64,000 nt of DNA from JAYVJH01 sp043777595 (GCA_043777595.1 JAYWHT010000116.1:1-64000), one strand, 5' to 3'. Positions 52,500 to 61,335 are shown, numbered from the stretch's first letter. The notes: generated by a model from the letters alone, not told the origin. Numbers and translations are program-made.

Positions 52500-53516
52500 A
52501 TGTCAAAAGCGAAATTAGAGTACATTTGGTTAGACGGCTACAAGCCTGTACAAAGTTTGCGTAGTAAAACAAAGGTCGAAAGCAATTTTAGTGGCAAATT
52601 AGAAGACTGCGATATGTGGTCTTTCGATGGTAGCTCAACAGAACAAGCCCCAGGTGGTTCGTCAGATTGCCAGTTGAAACCCGTTTTTATATGCCCCGAC
52701 CCCGATCGTTCTAAGTTGGGCACTCCTGCCTACCTTGTTATGTGCGAAGTGTTAGATGCCAAAGGCAACGCCCACGAGTCTAACGGACGAGCTACGATTG
52801 ACGATGATGACAACGATTTTTGGTTTGGCTTTGAGCAAGAGTACTTTTTGTATGATTTAGAAACAAACCTACCATTGGGCTTCCCCTCAAATGGTTATCC
52901 TCGGCCACAAGGCCCATACTACTGTTCAGTTGGTGCCAGAAATGCTTACGGTCGAGAAATTATCGAAGACCATTTGGAGCAATGTATTCAAGCTGGCCTA
53001 AATGTAGAGGGCATCAATGCCGAAGTAGCCGCAGGTCAGTGGGAGTTTCAGGTTTTTGCCAAAGGTGCCAAACAAGCTGGCGACGAAACTTGGGTAGCCC
53101 GTTATTTGTTAGAAAGAACTTGTGAAAAATACGGCGTTTGGGTAAATTATCACTGTAAACCGTTGGGTCAGTTAGACTGGAATGGCTCAGGTATGCACGC
53201 CAATTTTTCAAATACAGCTTTGAGAACAGCAGGTGACCAAGTGATTTATAATGAAATATGTGAAAAATTTGCCCCAGTGGTTCACGAACACATTGCAGTT
53301 TATGGCCCAGACAACGACCAACGCTTGACTGGGAAACACGAAACTGCTCGCTGGGACGAGTTTAGCTATGGTATATCTGACCGTGGCGCATCGATACGCA
53401 TACCGATGGCAGCAGTACAAAAAGGCTGGAAAGGCTGGTTGGAAGACCGCCGACCAAACTCAGCCGCCGACCCATATAAAGTAGCCGCTCGCATCGTTAA
53501 GACTGTGAAAAGCTAA
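52500..53516 (+). CDS. glnA: Glutamine synthetase, GSII type
   Basis: A 338-residue enzyme that makes glutamine from glutamate, ammonia and ATP. Length and sequence (YIWLDGY at the start, WSFDGSST, WEFQVFAKGAKQAGDE, NGSGMHANFS, DRGASIRIP) mark the eukaryote-like GSII class rather than GSI, which Bacteroidota often carry beside or instead of GSIII. It is not subject to the adenylylation seen in GSI. It is a single-gene transcript with its own promoter and a strong terminator. Confidence 0.94.
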   Translation: MSKAKLEYIWLDGYKPVQSLRSKTKVESNFSGKLEDCDMWSFDGSSTEQAPGGSSDCQLKPVFICPDPDRSKLGTPAYLVMCEVLDAKGNAHESNGRATIDDDDNDFWFGFEQEYFLYDLETNLPLGFPSNGYPRPQGPYYCSVGARNAYGREIIEDHLEQCIQAGLNVEGINAEVAAGQWEFQVFAKGAKQAGDETWVARYLLERTCEKYGVWVNYHCKPLGQLDWNGSGMHANFSNTALRTAGDQVIYNEICEKFAPVVHEHIAVYGPDNDQRLTGKHETARWDEFSYGISDRGASIRIPMAAVQKGWKGWLEDRRPNSAADPYKVAARIVKTVKS

Positions 53517-53550
53517 AATAAGAATCTGATTTTTGGAATACATATTGTTC

Positions 53551-53580
53551 AAAAAACCTCGCTTGTGGCGAGGTTTTTTG
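53551..53580 (+). terminator. Terminator after glnA
   Basis: A perfect 12-bp stem, AAAAAACCTCGC (53551-53562) with GCGAGGTTTTTT (53568-53579), loop TTGTG. It starts 35 bases after the stop. Confidence 0.92.
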
Positions 53581-53646
53581 TTTTAGTCAAGTTTATTTTT
53601 AATATTACAACTGTATTGCTATATAAAAAGTCAATTCTTACACAGT

Positions 53647-53684
53647 CCGTTGGCTGAAGCCAACGGCAATTTGGCCAACGGTAA
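53647..53684. repeat. REP-like hairpin, copy 4, with a partial second copy
   Basis: Hairpin CCGTTGGCT / AGCCAACGG with GA loop (53647-53666), same as the copy at 14097, followed by CAATT and then a partial repeat of the right arm, GCCAACGGTAAT. It sits in the 348-base spacer after glnA. Confidence 0.8.
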
Positions 53685-53760
53685 TTTTTTCTATATCTAA
53701 TCATTTTTTTTAGCTTTTATTTACGTTTTTCGCTTTTTATTTTTCACAATTCATGGTCTG

Positions 53761-53819
53761 TTCCGTGGCCTGTGTCCTCACAGGACATTGCTCTGGTCTG
53801 TGAGACACAGACCGCGGAA
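53761..53819. repeat. Composite palindrome with three nested stems
   Basis: Outer arms TTCCG (53761-53765) and CGGAA (53815-53819) enclose two hairpins: TGTCCT/AGGACA (53773-53787) and the 8-bp GGTCTGTG/CACAGACC with an AGA loop (53795-53813). The result could fold as a three-way structure. It has no ORF and lies between glnA and the rRNA methyltransferase. Confidence 0.65.
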
Positions 53820-53822
53820 TAG

Positions 53823-53862
53823 GCTTTTCATTATTCACTTTTCACTTTACGCTTTTCACTAT
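53823..53862 (+). repeat. Short tandem TTTTCACT-type tract
   Basis: Repeats of 7 to 8 bases (TTTTCAT, TATTCAC, TTTTCAC, TTTACGC, TTTTCAC) run right up to the start codon of the methyltransferase gene. A weaker stretch is at 53722-53752. Confidence 0.65.
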
Positions 53863-53864
53863 TT

Positions 53865-55205
53865 ATGCTCCCACCCGACTTTACAACCCAAATGAAAGCC
53901 ATTCTCAAAGACGAATATACCGACTTTGAGACATCTCTCGCCCAAACTACGCCTGTGAGTATAAGGCACAACCCACAAAAGAGTAAGGCGATAAGCTCTG
54001 AGTCAGAAACAGTAAAATGGTGCGAGTCAGGTGAGTATTTGTCTGAACGGCCTATTTTTACACTCGACCCTGCTTTTCATGGAGGCGCATACTACGTGCA
54101 AGAGGCTTCGTCAATGTTGATAGATGCCGCCGTTAGGCAGGCCATAGATTGTTCTGAGCCAATCAGAGTTTTAGATTTGTGTGCAGCACCAGGCGGCAAG
54201 ACTACACTGCTAACCTCTGCGCTACACCCCGACTCGCTCATTGTTTGTAATGAAGTCATTAAGTCGAGGGTTAATGTACTAAAAGAAAATATCCAAAAAT
54301 GGGGCTATCCGAATGTGCATATTTGTAACCACGATGTAGAAAGTCTGAGCGATTTGAAAGGTTTTTTTGACTTGATTTTGATAGATGCCCCTTGCTCGGG
54401 CGAAGGGTTGTTTAGAAAAGACCTCAAAGCACGAGACGAATGGTCGTTGGAAGCCATTGCGCTCTGTGCCGCTCGTCAGCGGCGTATTTTGACTGCCGCC
54501 GCCCCCCTGCTGGCCGAAGACGGTATTTTGATTTATAGCACTTGTACTTACAATCAGTCCGAAAACCAAGACAATACCCAGTGGCTCACCGATAATTTTG
54601 CTCTCGAACACGTCAATCTTACTATTCCAGCCGACTGGGGCGTAATTTTACAGTCATTTGGTTATCAATGTTACCCGCACAGAGTCAAAGGCGAGGGGTT
54701 TTTTATGAGTGTTTTCAAGAATAAAGAAATCACTAATTTCAACTTAAAATTTCACGAATTTAGATCATTCAAATCATTACCCAAAAAATACATTACCGAA
54801 GCAAAACGATGGCTCGAAAATCCCGACGATTTTGGTTTTTATATCAAGCCCAACCAAGACGTAATAGCCATCATGAACAGTCAATTCGATGATTTGAAGG
54901 TATTGGACAGGGCTTTGGCGGCCAAAGGGCTGGGGTTAGAATTGGGTAATTTGAAAGGCTCAGAAATCATACCTTCGCAGGCATTGGCACTGAGTATAGC
55001 GCTTTCAAGTCAGTTGCCGAGTGTAGAACTATCTCACAATGAGGCTCTTCATTACCTCAAACGAGAAACATTTGCCGTCGATGCTCCCAAAGGTTGGCTG
55101 GTGGCTCGGCACAACGGTTTGGCATTGGGCTGGCTCAAAAATTTGGGCAATCGGTTCAATAATTATTTGCCAAACGAATGGCGAATCAGAATGGAAATTG
55201 AGTAA
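53865..55205 (+). CDS. RsmB/RsmF-type rRNA cytosine-C5 methyltransferase
   Basis: A 446-residue NOL1/NOP2/Sun family RNA methyltransferase. SAM motif I is LDLCAAPGGKT, and the two catalytic cysteines lie in DAPCSGEG (motif IV) and YSTCTYN (motif VI). The C-terminal 150 residues form the PUA-like extension typical of RsmF and its relatives. It would methylate C5 of a cytosine in 16S rRNA. The start codon directly follows a short tandem repeat tract. A terminator follows the stop. Confidence 0.92.
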   Translation: MLPPDFTTQMKAILKDEYTDFETSLAQTTPVSIRHNPQKSKAISSESETVKWCESGEYLSERPIFTLDPAFHGGAYYVQEASSMLIDAAVRQAIDCSEPIRVLDLCAAPGGKTTLLTSALHPDSLIVCNEVIKSRVNVLKENIQKWGYPNVHICNHDVESLSDLKGFFDLILIDAPCSGEGLFRKDLKARDEWSLEAIALCAARQRRILTAAAPLLAEDGILIYSTCTYNQSENQDNTQWLTDNFALEHVNLTIPADWGVILQSFGYQCYPHRVKGEGFFMSVFKNKEITNFNLKFHEFRSFKSLPKKYITEAKRWLENPDDFGFYIKPNQDVIAIMNSQFDDLKVLDRALAAKGLGLELGNLKGSEIIPSQALALSIALSSQLPSVELSHNEALHYLKRETFAVDAPKGWLVARHNGLALGWLKNLGNRFNNYLPNEWRIRMEIE

Positions 55206-55219
55206 ATATTACAAACAAA

Positions 55220-55255
55220 AGAGCCGAGTCTCAATGAGATTCGGCTCTAATTTCT
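55220..55255 (+). terminator. Terminator after the rRNA methyltransferase
   Basis: Stem AGAGCCGA (55220-55227) with TCGGCTCT (55241-55248), extended by an inner TCTC/GAGA pair, followed by a T-rich stretch. It also separates the gene from the convergent one at 55297. Confidence 0.8.
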
Positions 55256-55296
55256 TTACTTTACCCTATTCAAATCATATTACTATGAAAGTTCTT

Positions 55297-55836
55297 TTAT
55301 GCAGTTTCTGCCAATAGTTTCTCGCCTACAAAATAGTGTTCGGGTTGCTTAAAAAGCACATTGAACGATGTAAGTGAGCCATATATTTTGGTGATATACT
55401 GCTGAATATTTATTTTTTCTTCGTCTGTCAAATCACTCGCATTGATTCGTTGTTCCAGTACCCTGAGGCGGTCTCGCATCATGACTATTTTATGGAAAAA
55501 CGTCTCTATTGGTACTTCTTTTGGTTGCAAGTCTGTTCGGCCTGGTTTGAGAATAAACTTGCCACCTTTCCACTTATCGCCCATCGGTATTGTCTCAGAT
55601 GAGTCGAGCCAACGGCGCAGTATTTTGGTAAGCGACTGCTCTACATCAAACAAACTTACCATATCAATGTCTGGTTCAACGGCCTCAATGACTTCGAGCG
55701 GCGTGTCCAACGCTATAACCTTGACACCCTCAGACATAAACGTGATTACATAACTCACAGATTTTAGATTGATAACTACGCCTTCGCTAAAACTATTATG
55801 ACGTACACGAGAGCCTATTCCAAGTATTCTGTTCAT
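55297..55836 (-). CDS. Uncharacterised Bacteroidota protein with SH3/KOW-like N-terminus
   Basis: A 179-residue protein. The first 60 residues (GSRVRHNSFSEGVVINLKSVSYVITF) look like a small SH3 or KOW-type barrel. The rest is helical, with WKGGKFILKPGRTDLQPKEVPIETFFHKIVMMRDRLRVLEQ as landmarks in pieces. I recall similar proteins only from Bacteroidota, without known function. It is a single gene, convergent with the rRNA methyltransferase. Confidence 0.75.
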   Translation of the reverse strand: MNRILGIGSRVRHNSFSEGVVINLKSVSYVITFMSEGVKVIALDTPLEVIEAVEPDIDMVSLFDVEQSLTKILRRWLDSSETIPMGDKWKGGKFILKPGRTDLQPKEVPIETFFHKIVMMRDRLRVLEQRINASDLTDEEKINIQQYITKIYGSLTSFNVLFKQPEHYFVGEKLLAETA

Positions 55837-55942
55837 GTTATTAGCTACGATATGTTTGTTTGATGGTTACATGAATAGTATCTACAAACACCGTGCCAAG
55901 TTTTATTTTTAAGAAAAAAAAATAAAATAAAATTTAGAAAAA

Positions 55943-56698
55943 TTATTTCCAACAGACATAAACGTCCTCATCGGGCATAAGTCCGTAGCGTTTTGTGTCT
56001 AAGGATTTGACAAAATCATTGACCTCGACCTTGAAGCCAGCCGCAGCGAGGCGGTCTTTATAGTCTCGGCCATATCGACGCACATGATGATGTGCGCCTG
56101 CGATGAGCCGAGTTTCTTCATCTGTTAGGTCTCTGGTTTCAATAGTCTTCATACTGGCGTTATTGACAGCCCCTTGAATGATAGCATAGCCGTTGGGTTT
56201 GAGAACTCTATAAATTTCTTTCATACCCACCAAGTCGTCAGGTACAAGCTCAAAAACATGGTTACAGAGTACGACATCAAAACTATTGTCGTCAAATTTT
56301 ATGTCTGTTACCGACATCACATGGTCGGGCATTACACCAATGGCATCGATATAAGTCGTCATCAAGTCTGCCGTTTGGTAGTTGATGTTCGAGAACGTTC
56401 TGATTACGTCATGGAGTCCTTTTTCGGGGGCAAAGTGTAGTACTTTGATGGTTTGGTCAAAAAATTGTGCTTTGTTTTTCAGGAACAAATACACCAACCG
56501 ATGCCGCTCGAGGCTGTGGCATTTGTAACAAAGTGCATTTGGTCTATTGAATGGCAAAAACTGACTGTATGTACTGTTGCATATCGGACATTCGACATCA
56601 CTACCCAGCCCATAAACGGCAGCACGACCAGCGGCTTGTAAGTTTCTAAGGCTTTTGCGGCCACCAGAGCCTATTATTTTTTTAATGGTTTGTTTCAT
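55943..56698 (-). CDS. SAM-dependent methyltransferase with N-terminal zinc ribbon
   Basis: I chose ATG 56698 (MKQTIKKIIGSGGRK) over the longer start at 56731 because the first 11 residues of the latter are not conserved-looking; the product is 251 residues. CPIC and CYKC at about residues 37 and 58 make a zinc ribbon. The Rossmann methyltransferase (about 85-210) has VLHFAPEKGL, SVTDIKFDDNSFDVVLCNHVFE in pieces, as in class I enzymes. The substrate is unknown. The gene ends near the SH3-like gene upstream and starts 35 bases after the PIN toxin stop. Confidence 0.82.
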   Translation of the reverse strand: MKQTIKKIIGSGGRKSLRNLQAAGRAAVYGLGSDVECPICNSTYSQFLPFNRPNALCYKCHSLERHRLVYLFLKNKAQFFDQTIKVLHFAPEKGLHDVIRTFSNINYQTADLMTTYIDAIGVMPDHVMSVTDIKFDDNSFDVVLCNHVFELVPDDLVGMKEIYRVLKPNGYAIIQGAVNNASMKTIETRDLTDEETRLIAGAHHHVRRYGRDYKDRLAAAGFKVEVNDFVKSLDTKRYGLMPDEDVYVCWK

Positions 56699-56732
56699 TG
56701 GTATATAATATACGAAAGTAATTGAAAACACT

Positions 56733-57146
56733 TTACGATATACTTGTAATTATAAGATATTCAGGAAAATACTCGTCAGATGAAAGTATGGGTAGGCTTT
56801 CTTTCTGAGCCGTAGCAATAATCAATAAGTCAAAGGGGTCAGCATGGGATTTTCCATCTTTTTTGAGTATTTTAGGGATAGAAACAAGGTTTTCATAGTG
56901 GTCAATCTTAGATTTTAGCAGTTTGATATGAAGCGAATTTCTATCCCTGTTAATTCCAGTCATATTAAAATGAGCGAAATCAGGTTTTTCTAAACGCATT
57001 TTTATGGCCATTTCAAACAAACTGGCTTCACAAATAAATAACTCATTTTCAGGGTTGTTTATTATACTTTTTTGTAAGGGAGAGAGATGGTTATAGTCAT
57101 TATTTATAAGAAAAATAAAAACATTTGTGTCTAACAAGTATTTCAT
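56733..57146 (-). CDS. PIN-domain toxin (VapC-like)
   Basis: A 137-residue PIN-domain nuclease. The acidic active-site residues are D6 (LLDTNVF), E45 (LFEMAIK), D103/D106 (HADPFDLLIIA) and D124 (SSDEYF). VapC toxins cut RNA, often tRNA or rRNA. A 57-residue basic protein gene overlaps its start by 4 bases (ATGA) and is the likely antitoxin. Confidence 0.87.
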   Translation of the reverse strand: MKYLLDTNVFIFLINNDYNHLSPLQKSIINNPENELFICEASLFEMAIKMRLEKPDFAHFNMTGINRDRNSLHIKLLKSKIDHYENLVSIPKILKKDGKSHADPFDLLIIATAQKESLPILSSDEYFPEYLIITSIS

Positions 57147-57316
57147 TTTCCCAGCCCCAATTCGTATGGTTCTAATATCCTATACAACTCTGCGTACTTA
57201 CCATCGGGTATCAGTTCTTTAGAAAGTTGTAAAACACTTTTTTTGGCTTTACTTTTTTTAATCTTTGGTGTAGGCGAACCTGAGCCGCCACCAACTTTTG
57301 TTAGTTGTCTTTCCAT
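57143..57316 (-). CDS. Putative antitoxin paired with the PIN toxin
   Basis: A 57-residue protein: MERQLTKVGG start, a Gly/Ser/Pro linker, a Lys-rich stretch (KIKKSKAKKS) and a helical end with LYRILEPYELGLGK. It overlaps the PIN toxin gene by 4 bases and is directly upstream of it, the order of VapBC-type pairs. The Lys-rich region might bind DNA; the C-terminal helix may cover the toxin. It is shorter than typical VapB (70-80 residues). The assignment rests on gene order. Confidence 0.65.
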   Translation of the reverse strand: MERQLTKVGGGSGSPTPKIKKSKAKKSVLQLSKELIPDGKYAELYRILEPYELGLGK

Positions 57317-57349
57317 CGTAATATTTTTTAAAGTTTATATTTTCATTCC

Positions 57350-57799
57350 CTACCCCAACAGTACTTTCACAGCCGCCTGTATGGCTTTGCCATCGGCTTG
57401 GCCTGCGAGTTCTTTCATGGCTGGCCCCATTACTTTGCCTATTTCGGCGGCTGAGGTTGCACCAACACGGGCGATGATGTCCGCAATTTTGGCTTTGATG
57501 TCGTCATCAGTTAGTTGTTTGGGTAGATATTGCTCAATAACGGCTATTTCGGCCAGTTCTATTTGTAACAAATCTGGTCGGTTTTGTTCTTGGTAAATGG
57601 CCGCAGAGTCTCGGCGTTGTTTGGCGGCTCGGGTCAAGATTTTGAGTTCATCTTCGGGAGCAATTTCAGCAGGTGCGCCTGGCTTTGTTTCTTCCATCAA
57701 AATCATGGCCTTGATGGCTCTTAATGCCCGCAGTGTATCTTGCGCTTTGGCTCGCATGGCGTTTTTGATGTCTTCGTCTATTTGTTGTTTGAGTGTCAT
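57350..57799 (-). CDS. GatB/YqeY domain protein
   Basis: Start ATG 57799 (MTLKQQIDEDIKNAMRAK) gives 149 residues, the normal YqeY length; the longer frame to 57862 adds an unlikely hydrophobic stretch. Landmarks are ALRAIKAMILMEE, QRRDSAAIYQEQNRPDL, YLPKQLTDDDI and GKVMGPAMKELAGQADGK in pieces. The fold is that of the GatB tail. YqeY is widespread and its role in tRNA-dependent amidation or folding is not clear. Confidence 0.9.
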   Translation of the reverse strand: MTLKQQIDEDIKNAMRAKAQDTLRALRAIKAMILMEETKPGAPAEIAPEDELKILTRAAKQRRDSAAIYQEQNRPDLLQIELAEIAVIEQYLPKQLTDDDIKAKIADIIARVGATSAAEIGKVMGPAMKELAGQADGKAIQAAVKVLLG

Positions 57800-57851
57800 G
57801 ATTTTGATGTATAATATAAAATGTATGATATATAACGAAATGTAACTACGG

Positions 57852-58586
57852 CTAACACCCATCGACCTGATACGATTTTAGTTCATTGTTTAATAAATGG
57901 TAAAGTCGCTCTTTTAGTTCAGGAATATCGTCTTTGCCTAAGTCGGCGGTGAGGAGAGGTTGATGAACAATTACTTTTACACGATTCCATCTGACTCTCA
58001 ATGGGTTTTTATCGGGTACAATCAAGTGATTGGTCAATAACGACACTGGCACTATCGGTACTTTGGCGTGGTGAGCTATCTTCAAAGCACCGTCCATGAG
58101 TGGATATTGCATCGTTGGTGGATTATCGGAAACTATACCTCCCTCTGGAAAAATGGCTATGCTCCTTCCGCTGGCCACTACCCGCATGGATTTTGTGAGG
58201 CTACTGACTCGACTTTTAGGGTCTTCACGATTGACCAAAATATGTAACCGTGAATACATATAGCCAAACAACGGTACATTGGCTACTGAATCTTTGCCCA
58301 CAAAAGCCATATAATTAGGCACTACGGCGTTTAGAACCACAATATCTAAGTACGAAAAATGATTGGCACAAAAAACGTAGGTAGCGTCGGGGTCGGGTCT
58401 AAAACGCCAGTCGATGTCTAAGGGCATTCCAGCCATAATTAAGAAAGTCTTAGCCCAAAAACGGTTGATTTGATTGGTATATGGTTTCCAAGAATTTCGC
58501 TGTAAAGTGATAAAGCAAAACGGAAAAACGAGCAAAAAAATAAGCCCAAACCAAAAAACACACCAGGCGGTATAGATAAGTCGCAT
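57852..58586 (-). CDS. Lysophospholipid acyltransferase (PlsC family)
   Basis: I took ATG 58586 (MRLIYTAWCVFWF) rather than the longer TTG start at 58610; the product is 244 residues. The catalytic H-x4-D motif is NHFSYLD, FPEGG is motif III, and PIVPVSLL is motif IV. One to two hydrophobic segments at the N-terminus anchor it in the membrane. It would acylate 1-acyl-glycerol-3-phosphate, feeding CdsA. It starts on the other side of a spacer from the reductase gene. Confidence 0.9.
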   Translation of the reverse strand: MRLIYTAWCVFWFGLIFLLVFPFCFITLQRNSWKPYTNQINRFWAKTFLIMAGMPLDIDWRFRPDPDATYVFCANHFSYLDIVVLNAVVPNYMAFVGKDSVANVPLFGYMYSRLHILVNREDPKSRVSSLTKSMRVVASGRSIAIFPEGGIVSDNPPTMQYPLMDGALKIAHHAKVPIVPVSLLTNHLIVPDKNPLRVRWNRVKVIVHQPLLTADLGKDDIPELKERLYHLLNNELKSYQVDGC

Positions 58587-58748
58587 CGAAAATAGTTTTG
58601 AAAGCTGCAATTTAGCATATTTGCGTTATTTTGTAATGCTACAATACACTAAATGCGTAAATGAAAAAGTGCACAAGTGAAAAAAAAATAAGTTTACGAT
58701 TTTTTACAATAATTATAATACTGATAATCAACAAATTAACATAAACCA

Positions 58749-59720
58749 ATGAAAAAAATCATTTTCCACCATGCTGGCAAGCCTGCCGAAATTCTAAAGG
58801 TAGAACAAGCCGAAATGCCCCAATACGGCCCCGACGATGTGCTAATCAAAGTCATTGCCAGTCCCATCAATCCGTCAGATATGATGTTTGTGCAAAATCT
58901 GTATGGTATTCGTCCACAGTTTCCGTCACCGGCTGGTTTTGAGGGCGTGGGTACAGTTATAGAAAAAGGTGAAAACGTCAAAATTGCAGTTGGTACAAGA
59001 GTGAGTTTTACAGGTATAGGTGCTTGGGCCGACTATACCGTTACCAACTACCGCACGCTAATGCCTGTGCCAGATGCGATGCCCGACGACGTGGCCGCAC
59101 AGTTGTTTGTCAATCCGTTTACGGCCGTCTCAATGATAGAAGACTCGGGAGTGAAAGAAGGTGAGTGGCTCATGATTACGGCCTGTGGCTCTGCTCTGGG
59201 CAAAATGGTGATTCAGCTAAGTAAAATGCGAGGCATCAGAACCATTGGTACTGTACGCAGAGACGACATCAACGACGAAATCAAAGAAATGGGCGTAACC
59301 GAAATAGTAAATACAAGCCAACCAAACTGGTCTAAACAAGTACAAAAACTGACAGACTATAAAGGTGTAAAAGCAGTTTTGGAATGTGTGGGCGGTGCAA
59401 CTACCGAAGAAGCCATAAACTGTATGAGCAGAGGTGGACTGATGTTGATATACGGACTGATGAGCCTTGATAATCCTGCACTTAACATCGGCACAATGAT
59501 ATTTAAAGAACTGACTATCAAGGGCTTTTGGCTAACAGAATGGATGAAAAATGCCACTGCCGAAATGCGTAGTAAACTGGCAATAGAGGTGATTGGACTA
59601 TTGGCATCGGGCAAAATACAGCTACCCATCGAAGCCAGCTATGGCCTTGACGACATCGCTGCCGCTGTTACCCATGCCGACACTCCCGGCCGCTTTGGAA
59701 AGATTTTGATTAAACCATAA
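58749..59720 (+). CDS. Zinc-less MDR oxidoreductase (enoyl-thioester reductase-like)
   Basis: A 323-residue medium-chain dehydrogenase/reductase. The GroES-like half begins AEMPQYGPDDVLIKV and contains NPSDMMFVQNLYG, typical of trans-2-enoyl thioester reductases and quinone oxidoreductases. The NADP-binding half has a degenerate glycine motif (CGSALGKMVIQLSK) and VLECVGG. No zinc-binding cysteines are visible. It may reduce an enoyl-CoA or a quinone; the substrate is open. Confidence 0.85.
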   Translation: MKKIIFHHAGKPAEILKVEQAEMPQYGPDDVLIKVIASPINPSDMMFVQNLYGIRPQFPSPAGFEGVGTVIEKGENVKIAVGTRVSFTGIGAWADYTVTNYRTLMPVPDAMPDDVAAQLFVNPFTAVSMIEDSGVKEGEWLMITACGSALGKMVIQLSKMRGIRTIGTVRRDDINDEIKEMGVTEIVNTSQPNWSKQVQKLTDYKGVKAVLECVGGATTEEAINCMSRGGLMLIYGLMSLDNPALNIGTMIFKELTIKGFWLTEWMKNATAEMRSKLAIEVIGLLASGKIQLPIEASYGLDDIAAAVTHADTPGRFGKILIKP

Positions 59721-59742
59721 GCCGTTAGATATATTTAATTAC

Positions 59743-59782
59743 AATCTGAGGGTCTATTTTTGATAGAAATAACCCTTAGATT
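59743..59782. other. Hairpin between the reductase and the small membrane protein
   Basis: AATCTGAGGGT (59743-59753) pairs with ACCCTTAGATT (59772-59782) with one G-U pair, and CTAT/ATAG extends it inside. No T-run follows, so it is a weak terminator at best or an mRNA structure 10 bases before the next start. Confidence 0.45.
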
Positions 59783-59792
59783 AGCCCTAATC

Positions 59793-60044
59793 ATGACTAA
59801 AAAACGTATCGGTTATACACTCTTTGGGCTGGCTTGCTGTATGTGGGTTTTACCAATGTTTATTGGTTTTATCGACTTGCCCGCCAGTCAAAAAGTACTG
59901 TTGCTGACTGTGATAGTTGTGCTTGGAGAGGTCTTTTTTGTACTATCAATCTTGTTTTTGGGCAAAGAATTTGTGCAGACCATCAAAAGATACTTAGCTG
60001 TTGGGTGGCGATGGTTTAGTAGAAAATACCACAATTATCGTTGA
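59793..60044 (+). CDS. Transporter suffix domain-like small membrane protein
   Basis: ATG 59793 (MTKKRIGYTLFGLACC) gives 83 residues; the longer frame begins at TTG 59760 inside the hairpin and is unlikely. It has two transmembrane helices and ends in a basic stretch (RRYLAVGWRWFSRKY-like). The pattern fits the transporter suffix domain found at the end of some transporters or alone. Function is not known. Confidence 0.7.
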   Translation: MTKKRIGYTLFGLACCMWVLPMFIGFIDLPASQKVLLLTVIVVLGEVFFVLSILFLGKEFVQTIKRYLAVGWRWFSRKYHNYR

Positions 60045-60120
60045 TAAGTAAATAGTAGTACCCTATGTTTTTTGATTTGTGTTTTTATAGCATAACGGCA
60101 TTTAACATCGTCCCAAAACT

Positions 60121-61335
60121 ATGAATGTTTCTTTTTGGATAGCTCGTCGGTATTTTAGTTCTCGTAAAAAAACGAGTTTTGTAAGCCTTATTTCCAATAT
60201 TTCGATGTTGGGCGTAGGCGTGGGTACGATGGCCTTGGTGGTGGTGCTGTCAGTTTTTAATGGTCTCGAAGACATGAATCGGCAGATTTTTAAAAGTGCC
60301 GATGCCGACATCAAAGTCAGTCTAAACGAGGGCAAACGCTTTACACTAAACAACTCAAAACTACAAGCCATTCGGCACACGGAAGGCGTTAAGATTGTAA
60401 CAGAAGTAATCGAAGAAAATGCCCTTGTTCGCTACGGCAACCAGCAAACAGTAGTGCGCCTGAAAGGTGTGGACAGTAGTTTTTTAGATAGACATCAACT
60501 TGATGCTGCAATGATTGAAGGAAAGTTAAGACTATTTGCCGACAACGAACCAAAAGCCATTATTGGGGCGTTGGTACAATATCGGCTTAGGCTCACACCC
60601 GAAGACGCACTCACACCGCTCGAGGTCTGGTATCCTCGCAAAGCCAAAACGCTTAATCTGAACTCATCAGCGGCTTTTAACCAGCAGTATATCAGGGTTT
60701 CGGGGGTTTATTCGCTCGAAGACCGTTTAGACGATTTTGTGATAGTACCGCTCAATTTTGCATCTCAACTTTTGGACTATGGTACACAGCGCACCGCTCT
60801 CGAAATTCAAATTACACCAGAAACTGACCCTTCTACCGTCAAACAAAAATTACAAATACAATTAGGACAAGCCTTCAAAATCCAGACCCGAGACGAGCAA
60901 AACGCAAATTTACTTAGAGCCATTCAGATAGAAAAATTGTTTGTAACCATTGCACTTGGCCTAATTATGTTGGTGGCGGCCATTAACATATTTTTCTCGC
61001 TCACGATGTTGGTTTTAGACAAACAAGACGACGTAAAAATGTTATTGGCCATGGGCAGCACTCGGCAGCTAATCAAATGTATTTTTTTGTTTGAGGGGGC
61101 TATCGTAGCCTTTACTGGCGCAGCGGTTGGGCTATTTTTGGGTGTGTTACTGTGTTGGCTACAAAGTCATTTTGGATTAGTTACAATGCAACTCAACAGT
61201 GCCATTTCCAATGTCTATCCTGTTCAGATGCAATGGCCTGACTTTGTAATTACGGGCTTGATTGTGGTGTTGATAACGATAGCCGTGTCGTACATTCCAG
61301 CATCAAGAGCCGCCCAAACGCCTGAAACCCGTTAG
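60121..61335 (+). CDS. Lipoprotein-releasing ABC permease (LolC/LolE-like)
   Basis: A 404-residue permease with one N-terminal helix (SLISNISMLGVGVGTMALVVVLSVFNG), a large periplasmic domain (about 50-270) and three C-terminal helices (FtsX domain). The N-terminal signature IARRYFSSRKKTSFVSLIS is typical of LolC/E. With the LolD ATPase, encoded elsewhere, it moves lipoproteins out of the inner membrane. Its last 33 bases overlap the convergent glycosyltransferase gene. Confidence 0.92.
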   Translation: MNVSFWIARRYFSSRKKTSFVSLISNISMLGVGVGTMALVVVLSVFNGLEDMNRQIFKSADADIKVSLNEGKRFTLNNSKLQAIRHTEGVKIVTEVIEENALVRYGNQQTVVRLKGVDSSFLDRHQLDAAMIEGKLRLFADNEPKAIIGALVQYRLRLTPEDALTPLEVWYPRKAKTLNLNSSAAFNQQYIRVSGVYSLEDRLDDFVIVPLNFASQLLDYGTQRTALEIQITPETDPSTVKQKLQIQLGQAFKIQTRDEQNANLLRAIQIEKLFVTIALGLIMLVAAINIFFSLTMLVLDKQDDVKMLLAMGSTRQLIKCIFLFEGAIVAFTGAAVGLFLGVLLCWLQSHFGLVTMQLNSAISNVYPVQMQWPDFVITGLIVVLITIAVSYIPASRAAQTPETR

